Source: Acidobacteriaceae bacterium (GTDB lineage Bacteria > Acidobacteriota > Terriglobia > Terriglobales > Acidobacteriaceae). From it: 23,757 nucleotides of DNA. The position numbers and the translations under genes are program-made. Position 1 is the stretch's first letter. Every line of letters starts with the position of its first letter. The notes below the pieces were generated by a model. It saw nothing but the letters and a program-made list of their open reading frames with translations, made no database searches and was not told the origin of the DNA. The stretch covers positions 1 to 23,757 of the forward strand of contig JAOAPG010000318.1 in the NCBI GenBank assembly GCA_025462785.1, given 5' to 3'. Of this stretch, positions 13,454 through 22,083 are shown piece after piece.

Positions 13454-15127
13454 ATGGCGAAACCCGTAATCCTGACCGTAGATGATGATCCAGATGTATT
13501 GCGTGCGATCGAGCGAGATTTACGTCAGCGCTACAGCGACCGATACCGAATCTTGCGAGCCGAGTCAGGAATAGCGGCATTGGATTTATTGCGCCGGTTG
13601 CAGCAGCGTAACGATGCGGTGGCACTCCTAGTGGTCGATCATCGGATGCCGGAGATGAACGGCGTCGAGACTCTGGTTGAGGCGATCAAGCTCTATCCCA
13701 ACGCCAAACGCGTGCTGCTCACCGCGTACGCAGACACCGAAGCTGCGATCAAGGCGATCAATGCTGTCCAGCTGAATCATTATCTTCTCAAGCCGTGGGA
13801 TCCCCCGGAGCAGCACCTTTATCCAGTACTGGATGATCTGCTGGATGATTGGTCGGCAGACTTTCATCCTCCATTCGAAGGCGTGCGGGTACTCGGGACA
13901 CGTTGGTCATCGAAGTCCTATGACGTAAGAACTTTCCTCGCCCGGAACCAGGTGCCTTACCAATGGCTGGATGCGGATGCAGCGGAGCGTGAGCCAGAAG
14001 TCAATCGCCTCATGGAGAGTTTGCAAGGCGAAGAACTCAAATTGCCGCTGGTCTTATTTCCCGATGGCAACCGCTTGCCGGAGCCAACTTCGCAGCAGAT
14101 TGCTGCGATGCTGGGGCTACGCACGCGAGCCGGCTTGGAGTTCTATGATTTGGCGATCCTCGGTGGTGGTCCGGCGGGTCTGGCTGCTGCTGTTTATGGA
14201 GCCTCCGAAGGGCTGAAGACCGTGATGGTCGAGCGCGAAGCGCCGGGAGGACAGGCCGGACTAAGCTCACGCATCGAAAACTATCTCGGATTTCCCTCTG
14301 GTTTGTCCGGTGCGGATTTGGCTCGGAGGGCTGTGGCGCAGGCACGCCGGTTCGGAGTGGAGATAGTCTCCCCGCAAGAGGCGACTTCAATTCGAGTAGA
14401 AGGTCCTTACCGGAACGTACAACTTAGCGATGGAAATCAGCTTTCGTGCCACGCATTGCTGCTTGCCATGGGAGTGCAGTGGAGAAAGCTCGACGTCCCG
14501 GGCCTAGACCGCTTGCAAGGAGCAGGCGTATATTACGGCGGCGGCGCGACGGAGGCAATTTCGTGCCGCGGCGAGGACGTCTACATTGTCGGCGGCGCGA
14601 ATTCGGCTGGCCAAGCTGCGATGTTCTTCTCGCAATATGCGCGACGGGTCGTGATGCTGGTTCGTGGCGATTCGCTTGCCGCTACCATGTCGCAATACTT
14701 AATTGATCAAATTAAAGGCGTAGACAATATTCAGGTGGAATATCGTAGCCGGATTATCGAAGTGCATGGAGACGATCACTTAGAAGAACTCTCAATTCAA
14801 TGCGATCAGACCGGGGACACTTCGCGAGTTCCAGCAGCGGCGTTATTCATCTTCATCGGTGCCGAACCCCGAACCGGTTGGCTTGATGGAACCGTTGAGC
14901 GCGACCCTCGCGGTTTTGTGATGACGGGGCCCGATTTGATGCGAGAAGGAAAGCGTCCCAAGGGATGGTCGCTCGACCGCGATCCCGCACTCTTAGAAAC
15001 GAATGTTCCCGGCATTTTCGCCGTAGGAGACGTCCGGCATGGTTCCATCAAGCGCGTGGCTTCCGGCGTAGGTGAAGGTTCGATTGCGATTCAATTCGTC
15101 CACCAATATTTAAGCAAGGTTTCCTAA
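13454..15127 (+). CDS. Receiver domain fused to thioredoxin-fold and TrxR-like flavoprotein lacking redox cysteines
   Basis: The 557-residue protein has three parts. Residues 1-130 are a receiver domain with Asp10-Asp12, phosphoacceptor Asp62 (VVDHRMPEMNG), Thr90 and Lys113. Residues about 143-220 look like a glutaredoxin/thioredoxin fold (VRVLGTRW, NQVPYQWLDAD, LPLVLFPDG), but the usual WCxxC position reads W151-SSKS. Residues about 230-557 are a thioredoxin-reductase-like FAD/NAD(P)H module with GGGPAG (237-242), PGGQAG, VGGANSAGQAA (379-389) and PGIFAVGDVRHG. The CxxC expected near 362-365 reads YYGGGAT. Only Cys332, Cys371 and Cys450 exist. It is therefore a phosphorylation-gated flavoprotein without a dithiol pair, not an ordinary disulfide reductase. 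AAGG lies eight nt before ATG. The next gene, a kinase, overlaps by TAATG and is its likely partner. Confidence 0.88.
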   Translation: MAKPVILTVDDDPDVLRAIERDLRQRYSDRYRILRAESGIAALDLLRRLQQRNDAVALLVVDHRMPEMNGVETLVEAIKLYPNAKRVLLTAYADTEAAIKAINAVQLNHYLLKPWDPPEQHLYPVLDDLLDDWSADFHPPFEGVRVLGTRWSSKSYDVRTFLARNQVPYQWLDADAAEREPEVNRLMESLQGEELKLPLVLFPDGNRLPEPTSQQIAAMLGLRTRAGLEFYDLAILGGGPAGLAAAVYGASEGLKTVMVEREAPGGQAGLSSRIENYLGFPSGLSGADLARRAVAQARRFGVEIVSPQEATSIRVEGPYRNVQLSDGNQLSCHALLLAMGVQWRKLDVPGLDRLQGAGVYYGGGATEAISCRGEDVYIVGGANSAGQAAMFFSQYARRVVMLVRGDSLAATMSQYLIDQIKGVDNIQVEYRSRIIEVHGDDHLEELSIQCDQTGDTSRVPAAALFIFIGAEPRTGWLDGTVERDPRGFVMTGPDLMREGKRPKGWSLDRDPALLETNVPGIFAVGDVRHGSIKRVASGVGEGSIAIQFVHQYLSKVS

Positions 15128-16569
15128 TGCCTGACAGCGAAGTTACAAATGCCGCAAGCAGTACAGAGAGTGAGTCGTTAAAAGTTGCATTGCGTAAGAT
15201 CTCCATCTTTGCGGATCTTAGCGAGGAGCAGCTCGAGTGGTTCGCTTACAATTCCGAAGACATTCGGTTAGCTTCCGGGGAAGTGGCAAACTATGAGGGC
15301 GCTCCGGCCGATTCGCTAATCGTGTTGCTCGAAGGCGAATTACGCGGACGGCGAGAAAGTTCCGGGGAATCTACTACGTATGTGGCGCATGCAGGACAGG
15401 TAACAGGCATGCTGCCGTTTTCACGCATGACAGTCTTCCCGCTTTCGTTCCGGGCATTTGGATCAACCCGCATCGCCCGCCTGCATAAAGACCGCTTTCC
15501 CGAGATGCTGGAGCGAATCCCACAATTGCTACAGCGACTTGTATATGTATTGGCTGATCGAATCCGCGCTGCGAGTAGTGCCGAACAGCAGCGGGACAAG
15601 CTTATGGCATTAGGGAAGCTCTCGGCTGGGCTCGCGCACGAGCTGAATAATCCTGCGTCTTCTGCTCGACGAGCGGCTGAAGGACTTAGGCGATGCACGA
15701 ACGATCTACGCAAGGCCAACATCAGACTCGATGAAGTGGCACTAACGCTCGATCAACGTTCTTTCCTAGCATACTGTGAAGACAAAATAATCGAGAAACT
15801 GACCTCAGCGCCCGCTCTGGATTCGCTTGTACAAAGCGATCGTGAAGAGGAAGTAACTGCATGGCTTGAGCAGCACGGCATTCCCGATGCCTCCAAATTC
15901 GCTCCTGCGCTGGTCGAGGCCAATGTGCAAAGAGACGCGCTAGAGCGTCTGATTGGAAAGTTCGACGCGCGGATTCTTCACGATGCGCTGACGCGGATTG
16001 TATCGGCGGTGAGCGCGGAAAAGCTGATCCGCGAAATCGAATCTGCGACCGGCCGCATCTCCGAACTGGTTCGCGCGGTCAAAGAGTATTCTTACATGGA
16101 TCAGTTGCCGGAGCAGGAGATCGATATCCATCAAGGTATCGACAGTACGCTGACGATGCTAAAATTTCGCCTGAAGAAGGGCGTCAGTGTTACGCGAGAA
16201 TACGACAAGACTCTGCCACGGATATTTGCTCACGGAAGCGAATTGAACCAGGTTTGGACCAATCTCATCGACAATGCCATTGATGCAATGCGCGGCAAAG
16301 GTGAACTTCGCATCCGCACCTCCCGTGAACTAGACACGGTATTCGTCGAGGTCATCGATAACGGCCCCGGTATTCCTGACGATGTAAAAGCTCATATCTT
16401 CGAACCGTTCTTCACGACTAAGGGAGTCGGCGATGGCACTGGCCTCGGTCTGGACACAGCCTACAGAATTATTCGAAACCATCACGGAGAAATCACTTTC
16501 GAGTCCAAGCCCGGCGAAACATCTTTTCAGATACGCATTCCAATCAAGCAGCCTAACGGGGCAAAATAA
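15127..16569 (+). CDS. Histidine kinase with N-terminal cyclic-nucleotide-binding-like domain
   Basis: This 480-residue protein has no membrane segment. Residues about 20-140 resemble a cyclic-nucleotide-binding/Crp-like sensor (IFADLSEEQLEWFA, LIVLLEGELRG, then a strand-rich core). A helix (about 141-160) leads to the dimerisation/phosphoacceptor motif LSAGLAHELNNPASSARRA with His171. After a long helical insert (about 190-310), the ATPase domain has the N box NQVWTNLIDNAIDAM, G1 DNGPGIP, F box FEPFFTTK and G2 GTGLGL. Its ATG overlaps the upstream receiver gene stop (TAATG), and the next gene starts the same way. It most likely phosphorylates Asp62 of the adjacent receiver-flavoprotein. Whether the sensor domain binds a cyclic nucleotide is unclear, because the canonical phosphate-binding cassette is not obvious. 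Confidence 0.9.
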   Translation: MPDSEVTNAASSTESESLKVALRKISIFADLSEEQLEWFAYNSEDIRLASGEVANYEGAPADSLIVLLEGELRGRRESSGESTTYVAHAGQVTGMLPFSRMTVFPLSFRAFGSTRIARLHKDRFPEMLERIPQLLQRLVYVLADRIRAASSAEQQRDKLMALGKLSAGLAHELNNPASSARRAAEGLRRCTNDLRKANIRLDEVALTLDQRSFLAYCEDKIIEKLTSAPALDSLVQSDREEEVTAWLEQHGIPDASKFAPALVEANVQRDALERLIGKFDARILHDALTRIVSAVSAEKLIREIESATGRISELVRAVKEYSYMDQLPEQEIDIHQGIDSTLTMLKFRLKKGVSVTREYDKTLPRIFAHGSELNQVWTNLIDNAIDAMRGKGELRIRTSRELDTVFVEVIDNGPGIPDDVKAHIFEPFFTTKGVGDGTGLGLDTAYRIIRNHHGEITFESKPGETSFQIRIPIKQPNGAK

Positions 16570-16832
16570 TGGCGCAGTGTACGCATCTCGACCAGATAAA
16601 GGACGTCCAGCCGCATACTCGAGGTTGTGAAGAGTGTCTGAAGTTGGGTGACCGATGGGTACATCTTCGCTTATGCCTGAGTTGCGGGAAAGTTGGCTGT
16701 TGCGATTCTTCTAAGAATAAACATGCGACGAAGCACTTCCACGCGACCAAGCACGCGATTATGCGCTCGATTGAGCCCGGCGAAAACTGGGGCTGGTGTT
16801 ATGTCGATGAACTCGAATTAGATTTCGCCTGA
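16569..16832 (+). CDS. Small UBP-type zinc finger protein
   Basis: The 87-residue protein is almost entirely one ZnF-UBP (PAZ-like) domain. Candidate zinc ligands are Cys4, His6, Cys20, Cys23, Cys36, Cys39, Cys44 or Cys45, His52, His56 or His58, and His62, in the family order C-x-H, C-x-x-C, C-x-x-C, C, H, H, H. The C-terminal W-C-Y (76-78) matches the aromatic end of eukaryotic ubiquitin-specific-protease fingers. It starts at ATG 16569, overlapping the kinase stop by 1 nt. Its role is unknown. In eukaryotes this fold binds the free C-terminus of ubiquitin, so here it may recognise a peptide C-terminus or act as a zinc/thiol redox element for the preceding two proteins. Confidence 0.88.
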   Translation: MAQCTHLDQIKDVQPHTRGCEECLKLGDRWVHLRLCLSCGKVGCCDSSKNKHATKHFHATKHAIMRSIEPGENWGWCYVDELELDFA

Positions 16833-16849
16833 GCAAGAAACCTGTCTTC

Positions 16850-16863
16850 GCGACTTAAGTCGC
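16850..16863. repeat. 14-bp perfect palindrome at the convergent gene boundary
   Basis: GCGACTTAAGTCGC is self-complementary with no loop and covers the stop codon of the minus-strand permease gene. It lies 18 nt beyond the zinc-finger gene stop. There is no U-tract on either side, so terminator function is doubtful. Confidence 0.4.
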
Positions 16864-18216
16864 CACCGATAATGCGATCGTCAACAGCAGCCCCATCACT
16901 GAAATAATCGTTTCGCAAATCGACCAGGTCTTCAGGGTTTGAGTGACGCTCATACTGAAATACTCTTTGATGAGCCAGAACCCTCCGTCATTCACGTGAG
17001 AGAAAATCAGTGAACCGGCGCCCGTTGCGATAGTCAGTAGTTCCGGCCGAACCCCCGTCATATGCATTGCAATCGGCGCCACGATACCTGCAGCTGTCGT
17101 CATGGCAACTGTGGCCGAGCCAGTCGCGAGGCGCACCAAGGCAGCGACTAGCCAAGCCAAAACGAGTATCGACATGTGCGCATGAAGCGCAACATCGATA
17201 ATTGCCTGTGAAGTGCCGCTGTCTTGCAGGATCCGTCCAAATCCCCCACCCGCCCCAACCAGCAACGTGATAGTCGCGGTAGGAGCCAGACATTCGTTCG
17301 TGAACTTCAAAATTGCGTCGCGCGAGAATCCACGCATTCTCCCGAAGGTAATAAAACTGACAATCACGCCAATTAGCAAAGCAATGTCGGCGCCGCCGAT
17401 CAGATGCAGAGTGTTATTCACTTTGCTCTGAGGAGCCGAAATGCTGTCTGCCCAACTACCGATCATCATCAACACAATCGGAAGTAAAAGAGTTGCCAGC
17501 GTCAGGCCGAAGCTCGGTAGATCGCGCCTGGGATTGTCATCAATGAATTGCGCGGCAATCGGATTATCGTCACTGAGGCGGATATGCCTCGCAATCAGTT
17601 TCGCATAAAGTGGTCCGGCAATCACAGCTGTGGGAATACCAACCAACAAAGCGTAGAGAATGGTTTTCCCTATGTCGGCGTTGTACGCAGCTACCGCTAA
17701 CATCGCTGCGGGATGTGGCGGCACGAGTCCGTGAACGACCGAGAGTCCCGCAACCATAGGCAGACCGACCAAGACCAGCGATGTGCCAGTCCGCCTGGCA
17801 ACGTTAAACGCAATCGGCACTAGCAAAACAAACCCGACTTCAAAAAACACTGGCAGGCCGACGACAAATCCGATGACCACCATGGCCCAAGGCACATGCT
17901 GTTCGCCAAAGAGACGGATCAATGTTTGGGCAATCCGGTCTGATCCGCCTGATTCGGCCATCATCTTGCCGAGCATGGTGCCCAGCGCGACCACAATAGC
18001 GATGTGGCCCAAGGTGGCGCCCGCGCCAGCCTCAAACGATTTGACAACAGTCTCAGCGGGCATTCCCGTAACCAGGGCTAACGCAAGCGACACAGTGAAC
18101 AGCACAATGAATGGATTCATCTTGAAGCGTGCGATGAGAACGACGAGCGTAATCACGGCGCCCAGTGCAGAGAACAGCAGAAAGGCTCCGTGGTTTTCCA
18201 TTATTACGGCTGCCAT
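16855..18216 (-). CDS. GntP-family permease (gluconate/D-amino-acid:H+ symporter type)
   Basis: This 453-residue inner-membrane permease has about 12 hydrophobic helices. Motifs typical of GntP/DsdX proteins are GHIAIVVALGTMLGKMMAESGG, VGLPVFFEVGFVLLVPI, GLSVVHGLVPPHPA, LLVGAGGGFGRILQDSG, and GSLIFSHVNDGGFWL. The start is ATG 18216, which overlaps the upstream deacylase stop as TGATG; TTG one codon earlier is also possible, and neither has a clear ribosome site, so translational coupling is likely. GntP members carry gluconate, other sugar acids or D-serine (DsdX). Linkage to an N-acyl-D-amino-acid deacylase favours a D-amino acid or its acyl derivative, by inference only. Confidence 0.9.
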   Translation of the reverse strand: MAAVIMENHGAFLLFSALGAVITLVVLIARFKMNPFIVLFTVSLALALVTGMPAETVVKSFEAGAGATLGHIAIVVALGTMLGKMMAESGGSDRIAQTLIRLFGEQHVPWAMVVIGFVVGLPVFFEVGFVLLVPIAFNVARRTGTSLVLVGLPMVAGLSVVHGLVPPHPAAMLAVAAYNADIGKTILYALLVGIPTAVIAGPLYAKLIARHIRLSDDNPIAAQFIDDNPRRDLPSFGLTLATLLLPIVLMMIGSWADSISAPQSKVNNTLHLIGGADIALLIGVIVSFITFGRMRGFSRDAILKFTNECLAPTATITLLVGAGGGFGRILQDSGTSQAIIDVALHAHMSILVLAWLVAALVRLATGSATVAMTTAAGIVAPIAMHMTGVRPELLTIATGAGSLIFSHVNDGGFWLIKEYFSMSVTQTLKTWSICETIISVMGLLLTIALSVAT

Positions 18217-19670
18217 CAAGATTTAGATACCGGTGCTTGGCGAGGAAGGAAGCGTCCCGCGCGCTGGCCGGTCGACGCCTGGTTTCGATAAGACAACATA
18301 CCGTTCACCCACACTGCATCAATCCCTTGTGACGCGCGAGTTGGATAATCGAATGTAGCGGCATCGCGCACCCTTTCGGGATCAAACAAAACCAGGTCCG
18401 CATTGTAGCCTTCCCGAATCAACCCGCGGCGAGTCAGACCGAAACGCTGCGCTGGGAGACCTGTCATTTTTCGTATAGCTTCGCTGATAGAAAATAGCCC
18501 TTGGTCGCGGCTGTAGTAGCCAAGCACACGCGGAAACGTTCCCCAAAGGCGCGGATGCGGTAATGGATCATTGGGCAAACCATCAGAGCCGATCATAGTT
18601 GTCGGATGTCGCAGGATGCTGCGCATGTCGTCTTCCGAAATACTGTGATAAATCGCACCAGCCGGCTGCAAGCGACGAGCGGCTTCGATCTGCGATACAT
18701 CCCAGGTATGGGCAATTTGCGAGAGCGTCTGACCGGCCATCTCAGGGTGTTGATTGGACCAGGTGATTGTAATCGTAATTCGGTCATCCACTTGACGAAG
18801 GTCAAGGGTGCTTGAGCTAGCGGCATAGGGATAGCAGTCGCACCCGACGTCCTGCCGCGAGATCGCCTTATCGAGTGATTGCAGCACTTCACCGGCGCGG
18901 CCCCAGTTGTCGAGGCCTGCACACTTCAGATGAGAGATGACTACTGGAACCTTGGCGCGCAGTCCGATGCGGAAAGCCTCGTCCATGGCGTCTAGTACCG
19001 TGTCAGTTTCACTCCGCAAATGCGTCGTGTAAATCGCGCCAGCCTTTGCCAGCGGTTCGGCTAAAGCCATCACTTCTTCGGTGGAAGCCGAGTTGGCTGA
19101 CAGGTAGGCTAGTCCGCTGCTTAAGCCGAGCGCGCCCTGATCCAGGGATTCCTGCAGCCGGACGCGCATTCTTGGGATTTCGGACGGATTCGCCGCACGA
19201 TCAAGCCGATCCATGTGATTGTTGCGCAAAGATGTATGTCCCACGAGCGCAGCCACATTCACTGCTGGTCGCGCTTCATTGACAGCCGCAACATATCCAG
19301 CAAAAGACGGGAAACAAAATGCATTAGCTTCACCCAGAAGGTTCATCGGATCTGGCAACTCGCCCGAAAGTTGAACAGGCGCAGCGCTGATGCCGCAGTT
19401 GCCGACAATCACGGTGGTGACTCCTTGTGACAGTTTAGGCAACATCTCTGGGTTGCGAATCAAATAGAGATCATCGTGGGTGTGCACATCTATAAAGCCC
19501 GGAGCCAACACCTTGCCGCTTCCATCCACGATGTGCTCTGCCGTGTATCCGTCAAGTTTTCCAATCTCTCCGATGCGGTCCTCGACAATCGCGACATTAG
19601 CGCCCTGCGGCTCCGACCCGCTGCCATCTATGACTGTTACGTTCCGGATCAGCGTATTGCAATGAGGCAC
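18216..19670 (-). CDS. N-acyl-D-amino-acid deacylase (D-aminoacylase)
   Basis: This 484-residue amidohydrolase-superfamily enzyme hydrolyses N-acyl-D-amino acids to a free D-amino acid and a carboxylate. His63-x-His65 (DVHTHDD), Cys92 (VGNCG), His216 (YTTHLRSE), His246 (VISHLKC) and Asp362 (GSDGLP) match the metal and catalytic residues of the Alcaligenes D-aminoacylase in order and spacing. The family C-terminus GYNADLVLFDPERVRD is present. The start is GTG 19670, with GGAG six nt upstream on the minus strand. No signal peptide is seen, so it acts in the cytoplasm. It lies 43 nt after the glycosidase-like gene and overlaps the permease gene. Confidence 0.92.
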   Translation of the reverse strand: MPHCNTLIRNVTVIDGSGSEPQGANVAIVEDRIGEIGKLDGYTAEHIVDGSGKVLAPGFIDVHTHDDLYLIRNPEMLPKLSQGVTTVIVGNCGISAAPVQLSGELPDPMNLLGEANAFCFPSFAGYVAAVNEARPAVNVAALVGHTSLRNNHMDRLDRAANPSEIPRMRVRLQESLDQGALGLSSGLAYLSANSASTEEVMALAEPLAKAGAIYTTHLRSETDTVLDAMDEAFRIGLRAKVPVVISHLKCAGLDNWGRAGEVLQSLDKAISRQDVGCDCYPYAASSSTLDLRQVDDRITITITWSNQHPEMAGQTLSQIAHTWDVSQIEAARRLQPAGAIYHSISEDDMRSILRHPTTMIGSDGLPNDPLPHPRLWGTFPRVLGYYSRDQGLFSISEAIRKMTGLPAQRFGLTRRGLIREGYNADLVLFDPERVRDAATFDYPTRASQGIDAVWVNGMLSYRNQASTGQRAGRFLPRQAPVSKS

Positions 19671-19713
19671 ATCAATCTCCGTGAGTAAATCATCGACATT
19701 GTCGCACTTGTTC

Positions 19714-21915
19714 TTAGTTGGAAAGCCCCTCTACTTTTCCGCGGAGTACGGTGACAGAAGCCTCCGGCAAAGTAAAAGTGTCTTGTAGTCCTCCCTGGAG
19801 CATAGTCGCCACTGGCGGCCCGTCCGGATCAGCGTGACTATTTTGACCATCATTGATCCATACGTACTGCTCGCTGCCGAAAGTCGCAAACCTTACCGGC
19901 CCGGAGAAATATTTGCTCTGCTTACTTTTCGAATCATTGAATGCCACCTGAATTGTGTGTGGATTATTCTCGTCGCGATTCACCAACATGAGAGACCACT
20001 CTCCGTCAGGACGATGCAGGGCATACGATGTAACGAGCGCATTGCCCTCGCTGTCTTTAATATCGCTGGACGAAGGGAACATGCGATGGGCGCCCGAGCG
20101 GTGTTGCACCCACTCGAGGTTGATCATGTGCGCGGCGAAGTAGGGCGAAGTGTATCCCCTGATGTTGTAATTGTCATCGGCGACAAAATTCGACCATGAA
20201 GCCCAGCCGAGGCAACTATCTTGTAAGCCTTGAGGTTGAATTGGCGAATGATAGAAAGCCGCGCCTCCGCCCTCAAAGAAAGACCCGACGTTGTCCGCTA
20301 GCCAGAGCGCCGCGAAGATCGTGGTCATGGGCCCGGTGAGATTAGAAGCGAGGTGATTCTCCGTCACCATGAGCGGAACATCCTTGGGCACGCCGTCGTC
20401 TCGCCACACTTGCAGGATGTGCTTCATCAGTTGGGGCTCAGTGTACAAGGTCTTCCAATTTATCGTGCACGGTTCAAACGGATAGTGCTCGAATGAGACG
20501 AAAGCAAGATCCGCCAGATGACCATGTGCTTTTAGATAATCGACAAAGCGACCCATCCAGGAAGTCCGGCCCTGAGCGTCAGGCCATACGTGAATGTCTT
20601 CATTCACTCCTTCGAAAACTGGCCCGCCTAGCTTGAGCTTCGGATCAACTTTATGAATGGCAGCTGCCCACTGAATGTACAGCGCCGCATAGTCTTCCGG
20701 CATGGCATGTTTGCCATCTGGTTCTTCGCCCATCTCGACGTAGCCAAGGTCGTACTTACGATTTTCGATATAGGCGATTTCAGCGGCTGCGTCTTCGGGC
20801 GTTCCGTAAAGCATGGTAACCGGGATCATCGCGGGCAGGTTGTTGGTGATTCCGCTGGTGAAGAAAACGTCGAAGCCACTGTGCTGATAATTGCCGGTGG
20901 CGTTTACGTCGGCGGCAGAGTGCCAGGGATCGATCGAGGAAGACGTGTAGGTGGTGGGTTTATCGGTGAAGACTTTCTGGACCTCAGTAAAAGCGCCGCT
21001 GCTGTCCACCGAGCCGGCACGGATTTCTCGAATGGCGTATCCCACACAGTTGCGAACATCCTGCGCTCCATGTTCATCACAAGTGTTCGATGATTCCGTC
21101 ATGAGGACGCGCACGAATCGTGTAGAGACAGGAGTCTCCGCCAACTTCAAAACTATCGTTCCACCGGATCCATTCTTGATTATTCCTGACGAAAAACCTT
21201 CCCACTCGCCATGAGGACCGAAGTCGAAGTCCAGCGCATCTTTTCCTACCCAGTACTCCACCTGATAGGTCGTTGCATATGGGCTGGCCCATGAGATGCG
21301 GACAGCATCGACCGGCTTCTCAGCTTTCAAATCAACAACAACCCATTGCGGATGCAGCGAGTCTCTTTCATTCGTGAATTTACTCGTGAGATACGGATTG
21401 CTCTTCCAATATGTGAGATTAGGACCCTGCAGCGGGGTATCGCCGCTGGTCGAAAATCCCCGGTGCGGCAAAGCATAAGAGAGGATGTAGCGAAGCGGTT
21501 CTTTGAGCTCAGCGCTGCCAGTAAAATATCCGCTCTTATTCGCTGCATCGCTCCACGCACCATTCTCAGTCCAATGCCATGCGGCCATGCGAAGCTCGCT
21601 ATTGTTTCGATAAGTAATCGGCCCCCACCCGGCCGACAAAGCCTCTTGAACGATGTGTGGAGAATAAACCTGATCTATTCCAGTGTGAGAGAGAACATCC
21701 ATGGAGCTGCCAAGGGCACTGTCAGGATCAAAAGAGTTGATGACGTGAGCGGGCGTCGTATCGACGCGAACCGTCGCAATCTGGCTGGAGGACGCGTCGG
21801 AACCGGCTTGCGCAAAAGTTGCTCCAGGGATTAAGGCGAAGAATACGAGAGCGGTAACGATGATCGTTCGGGCGAGCGGACCACGAAAGGCGATTCGATA
21901 ATCAGTTTTTCCCAT
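19714..21915 (-). CDS. Exported clan-A-like glycoside hydrolase with discoidin-like domain
   Basis: This 733-residue protein begins with a signal peptide (hydrophobic about 16-32, probable cleavage after AQA at 37). Residues about 160-305 resemble a discoidin/F5-8-type-C module: WVVVDLKAEKPVDAVRISWA, YQVEYWVG, STRFVRVLMTES and YAIREIRAG. The catalytic TIM barrel spans about 330-600. YVEMGEEPDG places Glu398 as the likely acid/base; Glu397 replaces the asparagine usual before it. AFVSFEHYPF follows, and LMVTENHL gives Glu519 as a candidate nucleophile. A beta-sandwich tail (about 630-730) ends the protein. This resembles GH39/GH51-type enzymes, but I cannot assign a family or substrate. The start is ATG 21915, with a GAGGG about 12 nt upstream. 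It is first in the minus-strand unit. Confidence 0.78.
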   Translation of the reverse strand: MGKTDYRIAFRGPLARTIIVTALVFFALIPGATFAQAGSDASSSQIATVRVDTTPAHVINSFDPDSALGSSMDVLSHTGIDQVYSPHIVQEALSAGWGPITYRNNSELRMAAWHWTENGAWSDAANKSGYFTGSAELKEPLRYILSYALPHRGFSTSGDTPLQGPNLTYWKSNPYLTSKFTNERDSLHPQWVVVDLKAEKPVDAVRISWASPYATTYQVEYWVGKDALDFDFGPHGEWEGFSSGIIKNGSGGTIVLKLAETPVSTRFVRVLMTESSNTCDEHGAQDVRNCVGYAIREIRAGSVDSSGAFTEVQKVFTDKPTTYTSSSIDPWHSAADVNATGNYQHSGFDVFFTSGITNNLPAMIPVTMLYGTPEDAAAEIAYIENRKYDLGYVEMGEEPDGKHAMPEDYAALYIQWAAAIHKVDPKLKLGGPVFEGVNEDIHVWPDAQGRTSWMGRFVDYLKAHGHLADLAFVSFEHYPFEPCTINWKTLYTEPQLMKHILQVWRDDGVPKDVPLMVTENHLASNLTGPMTTIFAALWLADNVGSFFEGGGAAFYHSPIQPQGLQDSCLGWASWSNFVADDNYNIRGYTSPYFAAHMINLEWVQHRSGAHRMFPSSSDIKDSEGNALVTSYALHRPDGEWSLMLVNRDENNPHTIQVAFNDSKSKQSKYFSGPVRFATFGSEQYVWINDGQNSHADPDGPPVATMLQGGLQDTFTLPEASVTVLRGKVEGLSN

Positions 21916-22064
21916 GCAGAGCTGTTTCCCTCGAACGAGTTTAGGTTGCGCCTACGGACAGACCTCCGCATTCATAGCGCAAACACTACTTGCGAATGGA
22001 ATATAGATGTCCGTTACAGAACTTTATCACTGCGGGACTCACGATCAAGCGTTCGGAGAATACC

Positions 22065-22083
22065 AGTTTCACAGAGTGAAACT
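22065..22083. promoter_or_regulatory. 19-bp perfect palindrome, candidate operator
   Basis: AGTTTCAC and GTGAAACT flank AGA as exact 8-bp inverted arms, about 150 bp upstream of the glycosidase start on the minus strand. A second inverted repeat, CTATG-gcgt-CATAG (22082-22095), abuts it. A weak TTGATC/TAAAGT promoter pair can be read downstream of it on the minus strand. The size and symmetry fit a dimeric repressor or activator site. No regulator gene is adjacent. Confidence 0.5.

Noticed and set aside
16850..16863. Palindrome as a bidirectional terminator
   Set aside because: It has no loop and no U-tract on either side; it is kept only as a repeat.
18217..18219. TTG 18219 as the GntP permease start
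   Set aside because: ATG 18216 is one codon later, overlaps the upstream stop and is the more likely initiator.
20653..21093. A 146-codon plus-strand open frame opposite the glycosidase-like gene
   Set aside because: It is antisense to a gene with clear domain signatures and shows no motif of its own.
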